NCBI RefSeq assembly: GCF_021216655.1
Contig: NZ_CP080437.1
Span: forward strand, 1,302,001-1,366,000
Reading direction: 5' to 3'
From: Clavibacter michiganensis
Lineage (GTDB): Bacteria > Actinomycetota > Actinomycetes > Actinomycetales > Microbacteriaceae
DNA length: 64,000 nucleotides
In this document: piece after piece, positions 19,951 through 28,522 of the stretch
How positions within the stretch are numbered: the first letter of the stretch is position 1
How the letters are laid out: every line of letters begins with the position of its first letter
Program-made: the position numbers and the translations under genes
Notes under the pieces: model-generated
What the model was told of the DNA's origin: nothing
Seen by the model: the letters and a program-made list of their open reading frames with translations, nothing else
The model's database searches: none

Positions 19951-20159
19951 TGGCCGGTCTCAAGAAGGGCGACCACGTCACCTGGAACACGCCCCAGGGC
20001 GAGACGCACGGCAAGGTCGTCGAGGAGAAGACGAAGGACTTCCAGCACGACGGGCAGCACTTCACCGCGTCGGGCGACGAGCCCGCCTACATCGTGGAGA
20101 GCGACAAGTCCGGCAAGACCGCGGCCCACAAGGGATCCGCGCTGACGAAGAAGAAGTAG
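19950..20159 (+). CDS. DUF2945 (hypervirulence-associated TUDOR-type) small protein
   Basis: A 69-residue basic protein with the DUF2945 pattern: GDHVTWNTPQGETHGKVVEE at the start, PAYIVESDKSGKTAAHKGSAL at the end, tail KKK. The fold is a small Tudor/SH3-like barrel; the role is unknown, though such genes often sit among stress functions. The ATG overlaps the SDR stop (TGATG), implying translational coupling. Confidence 0.9.
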   Translation: MAGLKKGDHVTWNTPQGETHGKVVEEKTKDFQHDGQHFTASGDEPAYIVESDKSGKTAAHKGSALTKKK

Positions 20160-20170
20160 GGATCCTCCCC

Positions 20171-20197
20171 CGCGGGTACCGGCGACCGGTACCCGCG
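20171..20197 (+). terminator. terminator after SDR-DUF2945 pair
   Basis: Twelve-base perfect stem, cgcgggtaccgg at 20171-20182 and ccggtacccgcg at 20186-20197, with a 3-base loop, 11 bases past the DUF2945 stop. Confidence 0.85.
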
Positions 20198-20238
20198 AGG
20201 GGCGACCCGCTCGCGGGGCCGCGCCTAGGCTGTGGCCG

Positions 20239-21486
20239 ATGGACACCGGGACCGCAGCCGTGACGCGCTCGACGTCGACGGCGTCACCCCGTCGCCGTAG
20301 CGGTGCCGAGCTCGCGATCGACGCGATCGCCGGACTCCTGATCGCCGGCCTCGCCGTGGTCCCGCCCGTGGACGTGCAGGAGGCGAGCCTCCTCGTCGCC
20401 GCGCTGGCGTTCGCCGCCATCATCGTGCGCTCGGTCCTCCCGGGCACCGCGCTCGTCCTGGCCTGGGCGATGGCGTTGGCGCAGTGGCAGCTGGGCGAGC
20501 GGCCCGGCTTCGCCGACGTGGCGCTGCTCCTCGTGCTCTACTCGACGGCGCGACGCGGATCCCGCCCGACCGCCGTCCTCGGCGCCGCGTCCGCCCTCGT
20601 CGGCGGCTCGGTGGCCACCGTCTACCTCCTGCAGACGGGCGCGCGCTTCTCCGTCCTGACGCAGCCCGGCGGCCCCGGCGGCGTGATCTTCGCCGCGGCG
20701 CCCGTCCTCGCCCTCCTCCTCGCGTGGCTGACCGGCCTCGTGGTGCGCGTGATCCGCTCCCGCACCGCCGAGTCGCGCCTCCGCGTCCAGGCCGAGGACA
20801 CCGCCGTGAAGGCCGTCGACCTCGCGCAGGCCGAGACGCTGCGGGCGAGCATGGCGCGCGACGTGCACGACATCGTGGGGCACTCGCTCGCGGTGATCAT
20901 CGCGCAGGCCGACTCCGTGCAGTTCCTCGACGACGAGGAGCGGATCCGCGGAGTCTCCGCCACCATCGCCGACACCGCCCGCCGCTCGCTCGCCGAGGTG
21001 CGCGAGGTGCTGAGCGGCACCAGCACGGCCGAGGCCGACGACGGGCCCGAGGACCTCGACGCGGTCGTCGCGCAGGTGCGGGCAGCGGGCGTCGACCTGG
21101 CGCACGAGGTGCGCGGCGCGCGCCGGGCAGTGGATCCCGCGCGCCAGGTGGTCATCCGCCGCGTCGCGCAGGAGATGACGACCAACGCGATGCGCCACGG
21201 GGAGCCGGGCGGGCGGATCCGCCTGCGCGAGACCTGGCGGACCGCCGACGTCGTGCTCGAGGTCGAGAACCCCGTCGCCCTGCGCGGTCCCGCGCCCGAC
21301 CACGTCGATCCGCTCGGGCTGGGCGCGCTGCGCGTCGGCACCGGCGTCGAGGGCATGCGCGCCCGGCTCGCCGCGGTCGGCGGCGACCTCGAGGCCGAGC
21401 CCGTCGACGACCTGTTCACCGCCCGCGCCCGCATCCCCCTGCCGGCCGCGCACCCCATCCCCACCGTGCCGGGAGGCCGCCCGTGA
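20239..21486 (+). CDS. sensor histidine kinase, NarL/DesK type
   Basis: A 415-residue membrane kinase. Hydrophobic segments span about residues 27-170 with no large outside domain, followed by a coiled region and a HisKA_3 dimerisation domain with phospho-acceptor H210 in ARDVHDIVGHSLAVI. The ATPase domain has the N-box MTTNAMRHGEPGG near residue 315 and the G-box GVEGMRARLAAVGG near 372. The lack of a sensor domain suggests it senses the membrane or cell wall, which is inference. The ATG lies 7 nt after TAGGCT (20226-20231), so the mRNA is probably leaderless. Its stop overlaps the regulator's GTG by 4 bp. Confidence 0.95.
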   Translation: MDTGTAAVTRSTSTASPRRRSGAELAIDAIAGLLIAGLAVVPPVDVQEASLLVAALAFAAIIVRSVLPGTALVLAWAMALAQWQLGERPGFADVALLLVLYSTARRGSRPTAVLGAASALVGGSVATVYLLQTGARFSVLTQPGGPGGVIFAAAPVLALLLAWLTGLVVRVIRSRTAESRLRVQAEDTAVKAVDLAQAETLRASMARDVHDIVGHSLAVIIAQADSVQFLDDEERIRGVSATIADTARRSLAEVREVLSGTSTAEADDGPEDLDAVVAQVRAAGVDLAHEVRGARRAVDPARQVVIRRVAQEMTTNAMRHGEPGGRIRLRETWRTADVVLEVENPVALRGPAPDHVDPLGLGALRVGTGVEGMRARLAAVGGDLEAEPVDDLFTARARIPLPAAHPIPTVPGGRP

Positions 21487-22145
21487 TCCGCATCGTGCTC
21501 GTCGACGACCAGGAGCTGTTCCGCGGCGGCGTGCGCGTCGCCCTCGACGCCCAGCCCGACCTCGAGGTCGTCGGCGAGGCCGGCGACGGACGGCAGGGGC
21601 TCGCCGTGATCGACGAGGTGCGGCCCGACGTCGTGCTCCTCGACATGCGCATGCCCGTGATGGACGGCCTCGAGACCGTGCGGGCGCTCTTCGACGGCAC
21701 CCGCGACGCCCCGCCCCGCGTGATCGTGCTGACGACGTTCGCGCTGGACCGGGCATCGGCCACGGCCATCCGCGGCGGCGCGAGCGGCTTCCTGCTCAAG
21801 GACGCGACGCCCGCCTTCCTCGCCGCGGCGATCCGCGCCGTGCACGCGGGCAGCGCCGTCCTCGCGCCGGACGAGCTCACGCAGCTGTTCACCTCGGACG
21901 CGACGGCCGCCCCCGCTCCCCCGGCGCCGCCCGCGTTCCGGTCGCTGAGCGCGCGCGAGAAGGACGTGTTCGGACACGTCGCGCGCGGCCTCTCGAACGC
22001 GGAGGTCGCAGCGCTCGAGTTCGTGAGCGAGTCGACCGTGAAGACGCACGTGAGCAGCATCCTCGCCAAGCTCGCGCTCCGGGACCGCGTGCAGCTCGTC
22101 GTGTACGCGCACGACCACCGGCTCGTGGAGCGCGCCGGGTCGTAG
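21483..22145 (+). CDS. NarL/FixJ-family response regulator
   Basis: A 220-residue regulator partnered with the kinase immediately upstream (GTGA overlap). Receiver domain: acidic pair LVDDQELF at residues 7-14, phospho-acceptor D54 in VVLLDMRMPVMDG, Thr in VLTTFALD and Lys in FLLKDATP near residue 104. A Pro/Ala linker leads to a LuxR-type helix-turn-helix (LSAREKDVFGHVARGLSNAEVA and SESTVKTHVSSILAKL, about residues 155-205). Targets are unknown; the PBP4-type gene is convergent, so it is not in the same transcript. Confidence 0.96.
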   Translation: MIRIVLVDDQELFRGGVRVALDAQPDLEVVGEAGDGRQGLAVIDEVRPDVVLLDMRMPVMDGLETVRALFDGTRDAPPRVIVLTTFALDRASATAIRGGASGFLLKDATPAFLAAAIRAVHAGSAVLAPDELTQLFTSDATAAPAPPAPPAFRSLSAREKDVFGHVARGLSNAEVAALEFVSESTVKTHVSSILAKLALRDRVQLVVYAHDHRLVERAGS

Positions 22146-22182
22146 CCGCCGGCTGCCCGCGCGTCGTCGTCCGGCCCGCGGA

Positions 22183-23568
22183 TCAGCCGCCGAGCGCGCT
22201 GCCGCAGCGGTGCAGGTCGGTCGCGAGCGCGTCGATCTCGGCGCGGGCGGACTCGGCGGGGACGGACGGATCCACGTCCTCTGCCCAGATCGTGAAGGCC
22301 ACCTCGGTGCCGTCCGCCGCGTCCGCGATGCCGGTGAGGCCGTGCATCCGCTCGAGCGTGCCCGTCTTGCCGCGGATCCGGCCGGCCGCGGCGTCGGCCT
22401 CGCCCGTGAAGCGGCCGCCCTCCGCGAGCGTGCCCGTGCGCCCCGCGACCGCGAGACCCGCGTCGACGATCGCGAGGTCGCCGCGGTGCTCGGCGACACG
22501 CACCATGAGCCGCGTGAGGAGCGCGGCGGGGACGCGGTTCGCGTCCGAGAGGCCCGAGCCGTCGACCAGGACCACGCCGTCGGTCGGCAGGTCGAGATCC
22601 GCGAGGGCGGCGGGCGTGCCGCTCCGGATGTCGGCGGCGGCGCTGCCCGCGCCCGTCTCGATCGCGACGAGCCGCGCGAGGGTCTCCGCGAGCGTGTCGT
22701 CGGAGTGGGTGAGCATGTAGCCGACGAGGTCGCGGACGGGCGCGGACTCCACGGTGCCGAGCACGGCGGATCCGGGTGCAGCGGTCACGAGCGGGCCGTC
22801 GGCCGCCACGTCGTCGCCGAGGAGCGCCGCGAAGGCGTCGGCCGCGCGCGCGACCGCCTTCTCGCCGCGGCGCGAGTAGGCCTCGGCCGGGTCGTCGCGG
22901 TCGCCGTCGACCATGAGCGCCGTGATGTTCGACATGGATCCGCCCCGCCTCGCCTCGAGCGGCCACTCCGGCAGCCAGGCCGGCCCGGTGAACAGCCCGC
23001 TGTCGACCTGGAGGCGGCGGATGGGGACGCCCGCGAGGTCGGGATCGGCGCGGCGCGCGTCGAGCACCTGCCGCGCGAGGTCGTCGAGATGCGGGGCGTC
23101 GGGGTAGACGCCGTCGGTGCCGGACGGCAGGCGGCTGAGCGTGGGATCGCCGCCGCCCACGAGGACGACCGTGTCGGCCCGGGCGCCCTGGACGACGCGC
23201 GTGGCGATGCGCCGGTCGGGGCCGAGCCCCTCGACGGCCGCCGCCGCGGTGAGGACCTTCATGGTGCTGGCGGTCGCCGCCGGCACGTCGCCGCGCACGT
23301 CGAGCAGGGCGCGCCCCGCGTCGCCGTCGACCTCCGCAGCCGAGAGGTGGAGCGTGCCCGTGGACCAGCCGCCCGTGAGCGCGTCGACCGTGCAGGACGC
23401 GGGATCCGCCGAGGCCCCGCCCGCGGGAGACGGGAGGATCCCGGTGACGAGCCCGACACCGACCACCGCGGTCGCGACGACGGCCGCGAGCACGGCGTCC
23501 CGGCGACGGCGGACGGACCGGGAGCGACCCGGCGGGCGTCGGGCGGGCGCGGGGCGGGATCCGGTCAT
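22183..23568 (-). CDS. D-alanyl-D-alanine carboxypeptidase/endopeptidase, PBP4 (DacB) type
   Basis: A 461-residue class C penicillin-binding protein. An Arg-rich start and a hydrophobic helix (about residues 25-45) form a signal or anchor. Serine active-site motif STMK near residue 108, the second motif within VDGSGLSDANRV near residue 340 and GKTGTLERMHGLTG near residue 410 are all present. It trims D-Ala from peptidoglycan stem peptides or cleaves cross-links. The ATG lies 6 nt after TACCCT (23575-23580, minus strand), probably leaderless. Confidence 0.94.
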   Translation of the reverse strand: MTGSRPAPARRPPGRSRSVRRRRDAVLAAVVATAVVGVGLVTGILPSPAGGASADPASCTVDALTGGWSTGTLHLSAAEVDGDAGRALLDVRGDVPAATASTMKVLTAAAAVEGLGPDRRIATRVVQGARADTVVLVGGGDPTLSRLPSGTDGVYPDAPHLDDLARQVLDARRADPDLAGVPIRRLQVDSGLFTGPAWLPEWPLEARRGGSMSNITALMVDGDRDDPAEAYSRRGEKAVARAADAFAALLGDDVAADGPLVTAAPGSAVLGTVESAPVRDLVGYMLTHSDDTLAETLARLVAIETGAGSAAADIRSGTPAALADLDLPTDGVVLVDGSGLSDANRVPAALLTRLMVRVAEHRGDLAIVDAGLAVAGRTGTLAEGGRFTGEADAAAGRIRGKTGTLERMHGLTGIADAADGTEVAFTIWAEDVDPSVPAESARAEIDALATDLHRCGSALGG

Positions 23569-23676
23569 GTCCCCAGGGTAGGAAACGGCCGGGCCGGGCA
23601 CCTCGGCCGCGGGTGCCGACACGCTCCGTCGCGGGGACGAGCGCGAGCGGCCCGAGCTCGCGCGGCCGACCCGGCG

Positions 23677-24309
23677 TCAGCGCAGCATGCCGCCCTGGCG
23701 GCCCGATTCGGCCCAGGCGAGCGCGCGCGTGACGACGCGCTCGCTCACGTCGAGCACGCGCGCGATCTCCGCTGTGTCGCGCCCCTTCGAGCGCTCCTCG
23801 ACGGCGATCTGCAGCTTGCGGCGCGTGATGCCCTTGGGCAACGACGGGAGGGCGGGTGCGGCGGGCGTCGCGGGGGCGGCCTCGGGGGCGCCCTCCGGTG
23901 CGGATCCCGCGGACCGGTCGGCGGACCGCTTGCGGTGCCGCTCGGCCTCCGTCGTCGCCTCCACCGTCGCGAGCGCGAGCGTGGCCGCGAACAGCCCGCG
24001 GCCGGCCGCGGTGCCGGCCTCGAGCCCGTCGCGGATGGCGCGGAACGCGATGCCGCGCGCCTCGAGCCCGTTGAGGATCCGCACCACGTCGGCGGCGCCC
24101 GGCCCCAGCCGGTCGAGGCTCACGACGAGGAGCTCGTCGTTCTCGCGGAGGTAGTCGAGCGCGTCCTGGAGGCCGGGGCGCGGGGCCCTGCGTCCACCGG
24201 CGACGTCGACGAAGATCCGCTCGCAGCCGGCCGCGTCGAGGGCGTCGACCTGGTCCTGGTACGGCTCCTCGGAGCGAGCGACGCGGACGTATCCGACGAG
24301 CGTGGTCAT
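23677..24309 (-). CDS. serine-recombinase-like protein with degenerate active site
   Basis: A 210-residue protein of the resolvase/invertase family: N-terminal catalytic-type domain (residues 1-125), a Pro/Ala linker, and a C-terminal helix-turn-helix (GITRRKLQIAVEERSKGRDT and AEIARVLDVSERVVTRALAW, about 155-200). The start reads GYVRVARSEEPYQ, where active resolvases read GYxRVST: the nucleophile position, equivalent to Ser10 of gamma-delta resolvase, is Ala11. The DRLGR motif is DRLGPG, so the Arg71 equivalent is Pro70. R9, D67 and R68-type residues remain. It likely binds DNA without recombining it. ATG 24309 follows ggagg. No transposon ends are seen nearby. Confidence 0.85.
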   Translation of the reverse strand: MTTLVGYVRVARSEEPYQDQVDALDAAGCERIFVDVAGGRRAPRPGLQDALDYLRENDELLVVSLDRLGPGAADVVRILNGLEARGIAFRAIRDGLEAGTAAGRGLFAATLALATVEATTEAERHRKRSADRSAGSAPEGAPEAAPATPAAPALPSLPKGITRRKLQIAVEERSKGRDTAEIARVLDVSERVVTRALAWAESGRQGGMLR

Positions 24310-24362
24310 GCGTCCTCCCTCATGCGTTGCCTCCCCCTGCGTGCGCCCCCGCGCCACGCGAC

Positions 24363-24395
24363 GACGGACGGGCGCCGATCAGGCGCCCGTCCGTC
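24363..24395 (-). terminator. terminator of the DUF3072 gene
   Basis: Fourteen-base perfect stem, gacggacgggcgcc at 24363-24376 and ggcgcccgtccgtc at 24382-24395, loop gatca, 15 bases past the DUF3072 stop. It separates this gene from the recombinase-like gene downstream. Confidence 0.85.
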
Positions 24396-24410
24396 CCGTT
24401 CATGCGTCGA

Positions 24411-24689
24411 TCAGCTCGCGTCGTCGGACTGCGGCGACGCCGTGTCCTTCTTCTCCTGCAGGCGCTCGATCTGCTCGCTCGCCTCCGCCTTGTTGAGGTC
24501 GGCGGGGATCTCCTCGCCGGCCTGCGTGGCGAGCGAGTCGAGGTAGCTGCGCTGCGCGCCCGTCATCGGCTCGTCGCCCGTGACCCACGTGCTCGGGTCC
24601 TTCTCGGCGCTCTGCGGCGGCGTGGGGGTGGAGGAGCCGAGCATCTCCTTCTCGTCGCCGCCTGTGGTGTCCTGGTTCGCATCGCTCAT
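24411..24689 (-). CDS. DUF3072-containing small acidic protein
   Basis: A 92-residue soluble acidic protein. The C-terminal half has the DUF3072 core: DPSTWVTGDEPMTGAQRSYL near residues 31-50 and AGEEIPADLNKAEASEQIERL near 56-76. The N-terminal 30 residues are polar and probably disordered. Function unknown; a DNA- or ribosome-linked role has not been shown. ATG 24689 follows cgaggaggc. It is monocistronic, with a strong hairpin behind it. Confidence 0.88.
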   Translation of the reverse strand: MSDANQDTTGGDEKEMLGSSTPTPPQSAEKDPSTWVTGDEPMTGAQRSYLDSLATQAGEEIPADLNKAEASEQIERLQEKKDTASPQSDDAS

Positions 24690-24790
24690 GGTGGTGCCTC
24701 CTCGTGTGGTGCCTCCGACGCTACTCGCGACGGGCGACACCGGACGGGTGCCGGGGTCGCCCGCGACGCCGGGCGGCTAGCCCCGGATCG

Positions 24791-25996
24791 TCAGCCCCGG
24801 GCGCCGCGCAGCAGCGCCTCGCGGTGCTCGGTGACGGCCCGCAGGAGGCGCCGCTCGTCGTCGAGGTGGCCGGCCTCGGATCGGCCGGACGCGGCGGGCC
24901 GCTCCGAGAGCATCCGCTGGCGCGCGAACGCGAGCCGCGTGGCGTCGCGCGTGAACAGCCCCATCGCCCGGCCCGCCTCGCCGCCGCGCGTGCGCGCCCA
25001 CAGCCGGGCCCGACGGCGCCCCTGCCAGGTGCTCAGCATCTCGACCTCGGCGGGCGTGAACCAGCCGACGGCCGCGTACTCCCGGAGGCGGCGGCGCGTG
25101 AGGTGGATCTCGTAGCGGCGCAGGAGGATCACGACGGTCACCAGGAACGCGAAGATCGGCACCTGCAGCAGCACGTAGAAGGAGAGGAAGTCGCCCGTGA
25201 TGGTGACGCCCGTGTTCCAGAGGGCGTGCAGCACGATGGCGCCGACCAGCCCGAGCGCGCCGGATCCGAGGGCCGCGCCCGGTCCGCGGCGGGCGCCGTA
25301 GCCGATGGCGATGCCGGTGATCATGGTGAACGTCACGTGCGCGAACGGCGAGAACAGGCCCCGCAGGACGAACGTGCCGACGAGCGTGCCCGTGGTGCCC
25401 GAGACGAGCGGGCCGCCGAAGTAGACGATGTTCTCCGTGAAGGCGAAGCCGGCCGCGATGGTGGCGCCGTAGACGACGCCGTCCACCGGGCCGTCGAAGT
25501 GCCGGCGCGCGACCCAGAAGATGAGGAGCAGCCCGATCGCCTTCGCGGACTCCTCGACGACGGGCGCCTGGACGGCGAGCTGCAGGAACTCCGTGTAGCG
25601 CGTGGGCACGCCGATCGCGAGGCGCGCGTACTGCGCGACGAGGTCGAAGAGGAGCGCGATCGCCACGGACGCGGCCGCGCCCCACAGCAGCGCGAACAGC
25701 AGGGCGAGCCGCGGCTCGGGCTCCCAGCGGTCGACCCAGCGGATGGCGAGGAGCACGCCGGCGAGCGGGATCAGGGCGAGGAGCGCGCAGATCGCGACGG
25801 CCTGGATCCCGAGGCTGAGCACGAGGTACGCGGCGACGACCAAGCCGACGAGCAGCAGCACCGCGACGCCCACGACGCCGAGCACGGCCGACGCCGTGAT
25901 GCGCGACGACGCGTGCGGCGCGGGCAGCTCCATGGACGGCGGGGGCGAGGCCGGCGAGGGACGGTGGACGGTCACGGGGATGGACGGGTCGGTCAC
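24791..25996 (-). CDS. PrsW-family intramembrane metalloprotease
   Basis: A 401-residue polytopic protein with the PrsW signature motifs in order: VVEESAKAIGLL near residue 147 (Glu-Glu), FAFTENIVYFGG near 186 (Phe-x-x-x-Glu), SPFAHVTFTMITG near 217 (His), and VLHALWN near 253 (His). The first five residues of each define the zinc site. PrsW of Bacillus cleaves an anti-sigma factor; the substrate here is unknown. A cytosolic tail of about 110 residues after the last helix is longer than in Bacillus PrsW and rich in Arg. GTG 25996 follows agagagggc; an upstream TAGGCT near 26030 may be the -10. Confidence 0.92.
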   Translation of the reverse strand: MTDPSIPVTVHRPSPASPPPSMELPAPHASSRITASAVLGVVGVAVLLLVGLVVAAYLVLSLGIQAVAICALLALIPLAGVLLAIRWVDRWEPEPRLALLFALLWGAAASVAIALLFDLVAQYARLAIGVPTRYTEFLQLAVQAPVVEESAKAIGLLLIFWVARRHFDGPVDGVVYGATIAAGFAFTENIVYFGGPLVSGTTGTLVGTFVLRGLFSPFAHVTFTMITGIAIGYGARRGPGAALGSGALGLVGAIVLHALWNTGVTITGDFLSFYVLLQVPIFAFLVTVVILLRRYEIHLTRRRLREYAAVGWFTPAEVEMLSTWQGRRRARLWARTRGGEAGRAMGLFTRDATRLAFARQRMLSERPAASGRSEAGHLDDERRLLRAVTEHREALLRGARG

Positions 25997-26103
25997 GACG
26001 GCCCTCTCTTCGGCGGATCGGCTCCGCCAGCCTAGCGACGGGGTGGGCGCCCGCCCGGGCCGGGGTCGCACGGGGACACGCGGGCTGCCGCCGCCCCCGG
26101 GGT

Positions 26104-27525
26104 TCAGGCCGCCTTGCCCGGGTTGAGGATCCCCCGCGGATCGAAGACGCGGCGGATCCCGGCGGCCAGCCCCATGACGTCGTCGCCCAGCTCGTCGGCG
26201 AGCCAGCGCCGCTTGAGGAGGCCGACGCCGTGCTCGCCCGTGAGCGTGCCGCCGAGGTCGACGGCCGCGCGGAAGAGCAGGTCCGCCGCGCGCCAGACCT
26301 CGTCGGGGATGCCCGTCGCATCGCCGTCGGGCGTGGTCGGATCCTCGGGGATGCAGAAGTTGGGGTGCAGGTTGCCGTCGCCCGCGTGCGCGACCGTCGG
26401 GATGGCGAGGCCCGTCTCGCGCTCGATCCCGCGGATCCGCGCGAGCATGTCGGCGAGGCGCGAGCGCGGCACGGCGACGTCCTCGATGAGCACGCGGCCG
26501 CGGGCGGCGAGCGCCGGGTGGAAGGCGCGGCGGATCGCGAGGAGGCGCTCGCCCTCGTCGGCGTCGTCGGTCACGTCGGCCGTGCCGCCGCCCGCGACCA
26601 CCACCTCGACCACGCGCGCGGCCTCCGCGGCGGCGTCGGGGCCGTCGCAGCGCACGAGGAGGTGGGCGGATCCGCGGGTGGAGTGGTCGGTGCCGAGGAA
26701 CGCGTCGATGGCCTCGAGCGCGCCGGCGTCGAGGAGCTCCATCGCGGCCGGACGGATGCGCGCGGCCGTGATCGCGGAGGACGCGGCGGCCGCCGAGGTG
26801 GAGTCCGGGAAGAACGCGGCGACCGTCGACGGGATCGCGGTCGGCAGGGGCCGGAGCCGTACGGTCGCGCGCACGATGACGCCGAGCGTGCCCTCCGAGC
26901 CGATCATGAGCGCGGTGAGGTCGTAGCCCGTGACGCCCTTCACGGTGCGGTGGCCGGTGTCGACCACGCGGCCGTCGGCGAGCACGACCGTGAGCGCGAG
27001 GACGGCCTCGCGGGTCACGCCGTACTTGGCGCAGAGCAGGCCGCCCGCGTTCGTCGCGATGTTGCCGCCGATGGTGGAGATGGCCTTGCTCGCGGGATCC
27101 GGCGAGTACCAGAGGCCCAGCGGCGCGAGCCGCGCGTTGAGGTCGTCGTTGAGGACGCCGGGCTCCACGACCGCGAGCTCGTCGGCCTCGCTGACCTCGA
27201 GGATCCGGTCCATGCCCCGCACCGACAGCACGATCTCGCCCGCCGTCGCCGTGGCGCCGCCCGCGAGGCCCGTGCCGGCGCCGCGGGTGACGACGGGGGT
27301 GCGGGTCGCGTGCGCGATGCGCAGCGTCTGGACGACGTGATCCACCTCGGTGGCGCGCACGACGGCGATCGGATCCGCGGGGCTGCGGTAGCCCGACCGG
27401 TCGCTGCGCGCGTCGTCGAGGGAGGCCGGGTCGGTGGCGATGACGTCGCCGAGGGCCGCGACGAGCTCCGCGCGGACGGCGGCGGCGGGCGTCGGAGGGG
27501 TGCGGACCACGTCGTCGTCGATCAT
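26104..27525 (-). CDS. FAD-linked oxidase, glycolate/D-lactate dehydrogenase (GlcD) type
   Basis: A 473-residue flavoenzyme of the FAD_binding_4 plus FAD-oxidase C family. The flavin segment TRGAGTGLAGGATATAGEIV is near residues 75-95, GGNIATNAGGLLCAKYGVT near 140-160, and the C-terminal hallmark GEHGVGLLKRRWL near residue 433. HAGDGNLHPNF near residue 383 contributes metal/substrate ligands. It oxidises D-2-hydroxy acids such as glycolate or D-lactate; which one is unknown. The ATG lies 7 nt after TACAGT (27533-27538, minus strand), probably leaderless. It is divergent from the glycosylase gene across 58 bp. Confidence 0.93.
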   Translation of the reverse strand: MIDDDVVRTPPTPAAAVRAELVAALGDVIATDPASLDDARSDRSGYRSPADPIAVVRATEVDHVVQTLRIAHATRTPVVTRGAGTGLAGGATATAGEIVLSVRGMDRILEVSEADELAVVEPGVLNDDLNARLAPLGLWYSPDPASKAISTIGGNIATNAGGLLCAKYGVTREAVLALTVVLADGRVVDTGHRTVKGVTGYDLTALMIGSEGTLGVIVRATVRLRPLPTAIPSTVAAFFPDSTSAAAASSAITAARIRPAAMELLDAGALEAIDAFLGTDHSTRGSAHLLVRCDGPDAAAEAARVVEVVVAGGGTADVTDDADEGERLLAIRRAFHPALAARGRVLIEDVAVPRSRLADMLARIRGIERETGLAIPTVAHAGDGNLHPNFCIPEDPTTPDGDATGIPDEVWRAADLLFRAAVDLGGTLTGEHGVGLLKRRWLADELGDDVMGLAAGIRRVFDPRGILNPGKAA

Positions 27526-27583
27526 GCGATCCACTGTAGGTCGCGCGCCCGCCGCGGTCGGGGGCGTCGGGCAGGCTGGGGGC

Positions 27584-28519
27584 ATGGACTCCCCCGGCGC
27601 CGTCGCGCACGTCGCCCGCACGGTGCTCGAGGTCCCCGCGCCCTTCGACGGCGGCGGCATCATCCGCTTCCTCTCCTGGCACGCCGTCACGGGCGCGGAG
27701 GAGGGCGACGCCACGACGTATACGCAGTCGGCGCGGCTCGCGCACGGCGCGGGGACGGTGACCGTGCGGCTGCTCGAGGCCGAGCCCGGCGACGTGGGGG
27801 GCGCGCGCGTCGAGGTCACCACGCGCGTCGAGCACGCCGCCGACGCCGCCGAGCTCCTCGCCGGCACGCGCCGCCTGCTCGGCCTCGACGTCGACGCCGC
27901 GCGCATCGACGCCGACCTCGCCCGCGACCCCGCGCTCGCCGCCGTGGTGCGCGCGACGCCCGGCCTGCGGATCCCCGGCACGCTGGATCCGCGCAGCACG
28001 CTCTTCCGCACCATCGTCGGCCAGCAGATCTCCGTCGCCTCCGCCCGCGCCACGCACGGCCGCATGACCGCCGACCTCGGCGAGGACCTGCCCGCGTCGG
28101 TGGCGCACGGATCCGTGACCCGCCTGCCGCCGACCGCCGCGCGCATCGCCCGCGACGGCGGCGAACTCCTCCGCGGGCCCGCCCGGCGCACGGCCACGCT
28201 GATCCGCATCGCCGAGGCCCTCGAGACCGGCGAGCTCGTGATCGAGCCAGGCGTGCCGCGCGCGGAGCTCCGCGCCGCGCTGGTCGCGTTCCACGGCGTC
28301 GGCCCCTGGACCGCCGACTACGTCGCGATGCGCGCGCTCGGCGAGCCGGACATCCTGCTGTCCGGCGACCTCATCGTCCGCCGCGGCGCAGCTGCGCTGG
28401 GGCTCCCGGATGAGGCCCGCGCCCTCGACGCGCGCGCTGCCGCGTGGTCGCCGTGGCGCTCCTACGCGACGCTGCACCTCTGGCGCGTCATGACCGACGG
28501 GATGCCGGCCGCGGGCTGA
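27584..28519 (+). CDS. DNA-3-methyladenine glycosylase 2 family protein (AlkA-type)
   Basis: A 311-residue helix-hairpin-helix glycosylase. An AlkA-like N-terminal beta domain (about residues 1-110) is followed by the HhH-GPD domain: TLFRTIVGQQISVASARATH near 143, the hairpin FHGVGPWTADYVAMRAL near 237, and PDILLSGDLIVRRG near 256 with the catalytic Asp. It excises alkylated bases. No Ada-type methyltransferase domain is fused, unlike in many actinobacteria. Its end lies 3 bp from the convergent ku end, so DNA repair genes cluster here. Confidence 0.93.
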   Translation: MDSPGAVAHVARTVLEVPAPFDGGGIIRFLSWHAVTGAEEGDATTYTQSARLAHGAGTVTVRLLEAEPGDVGGARVEVTTRVEHAADAAELLAGTRRLLGLDVDAARIDADLARDPALAAVVRATPGLRIPGTLDPRSTLFRTIVGQQISVASARATHGRMTADLGEDLPASVAHGSVTRLPPTAARIARDGGELLRGPARRTATLIRIAEALETGELVIEPGVPRAELRAALVAFHGVGPWTADYVAMRALGEPDILLSGDLIVRRGAAALGLPDEARALDARAAAWSPWRSYATLHLWRVMTDGMPAAG

Positions 28520-28522
28520 CGG

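Noticed and set aside
23677..24395. Mobile element around the recombinase-like gene
   Set aside because: No inverted repeats, res-like sites or cargo genes; flanking genes are ordinary chromosomal genes and the catalytic serine is missing.
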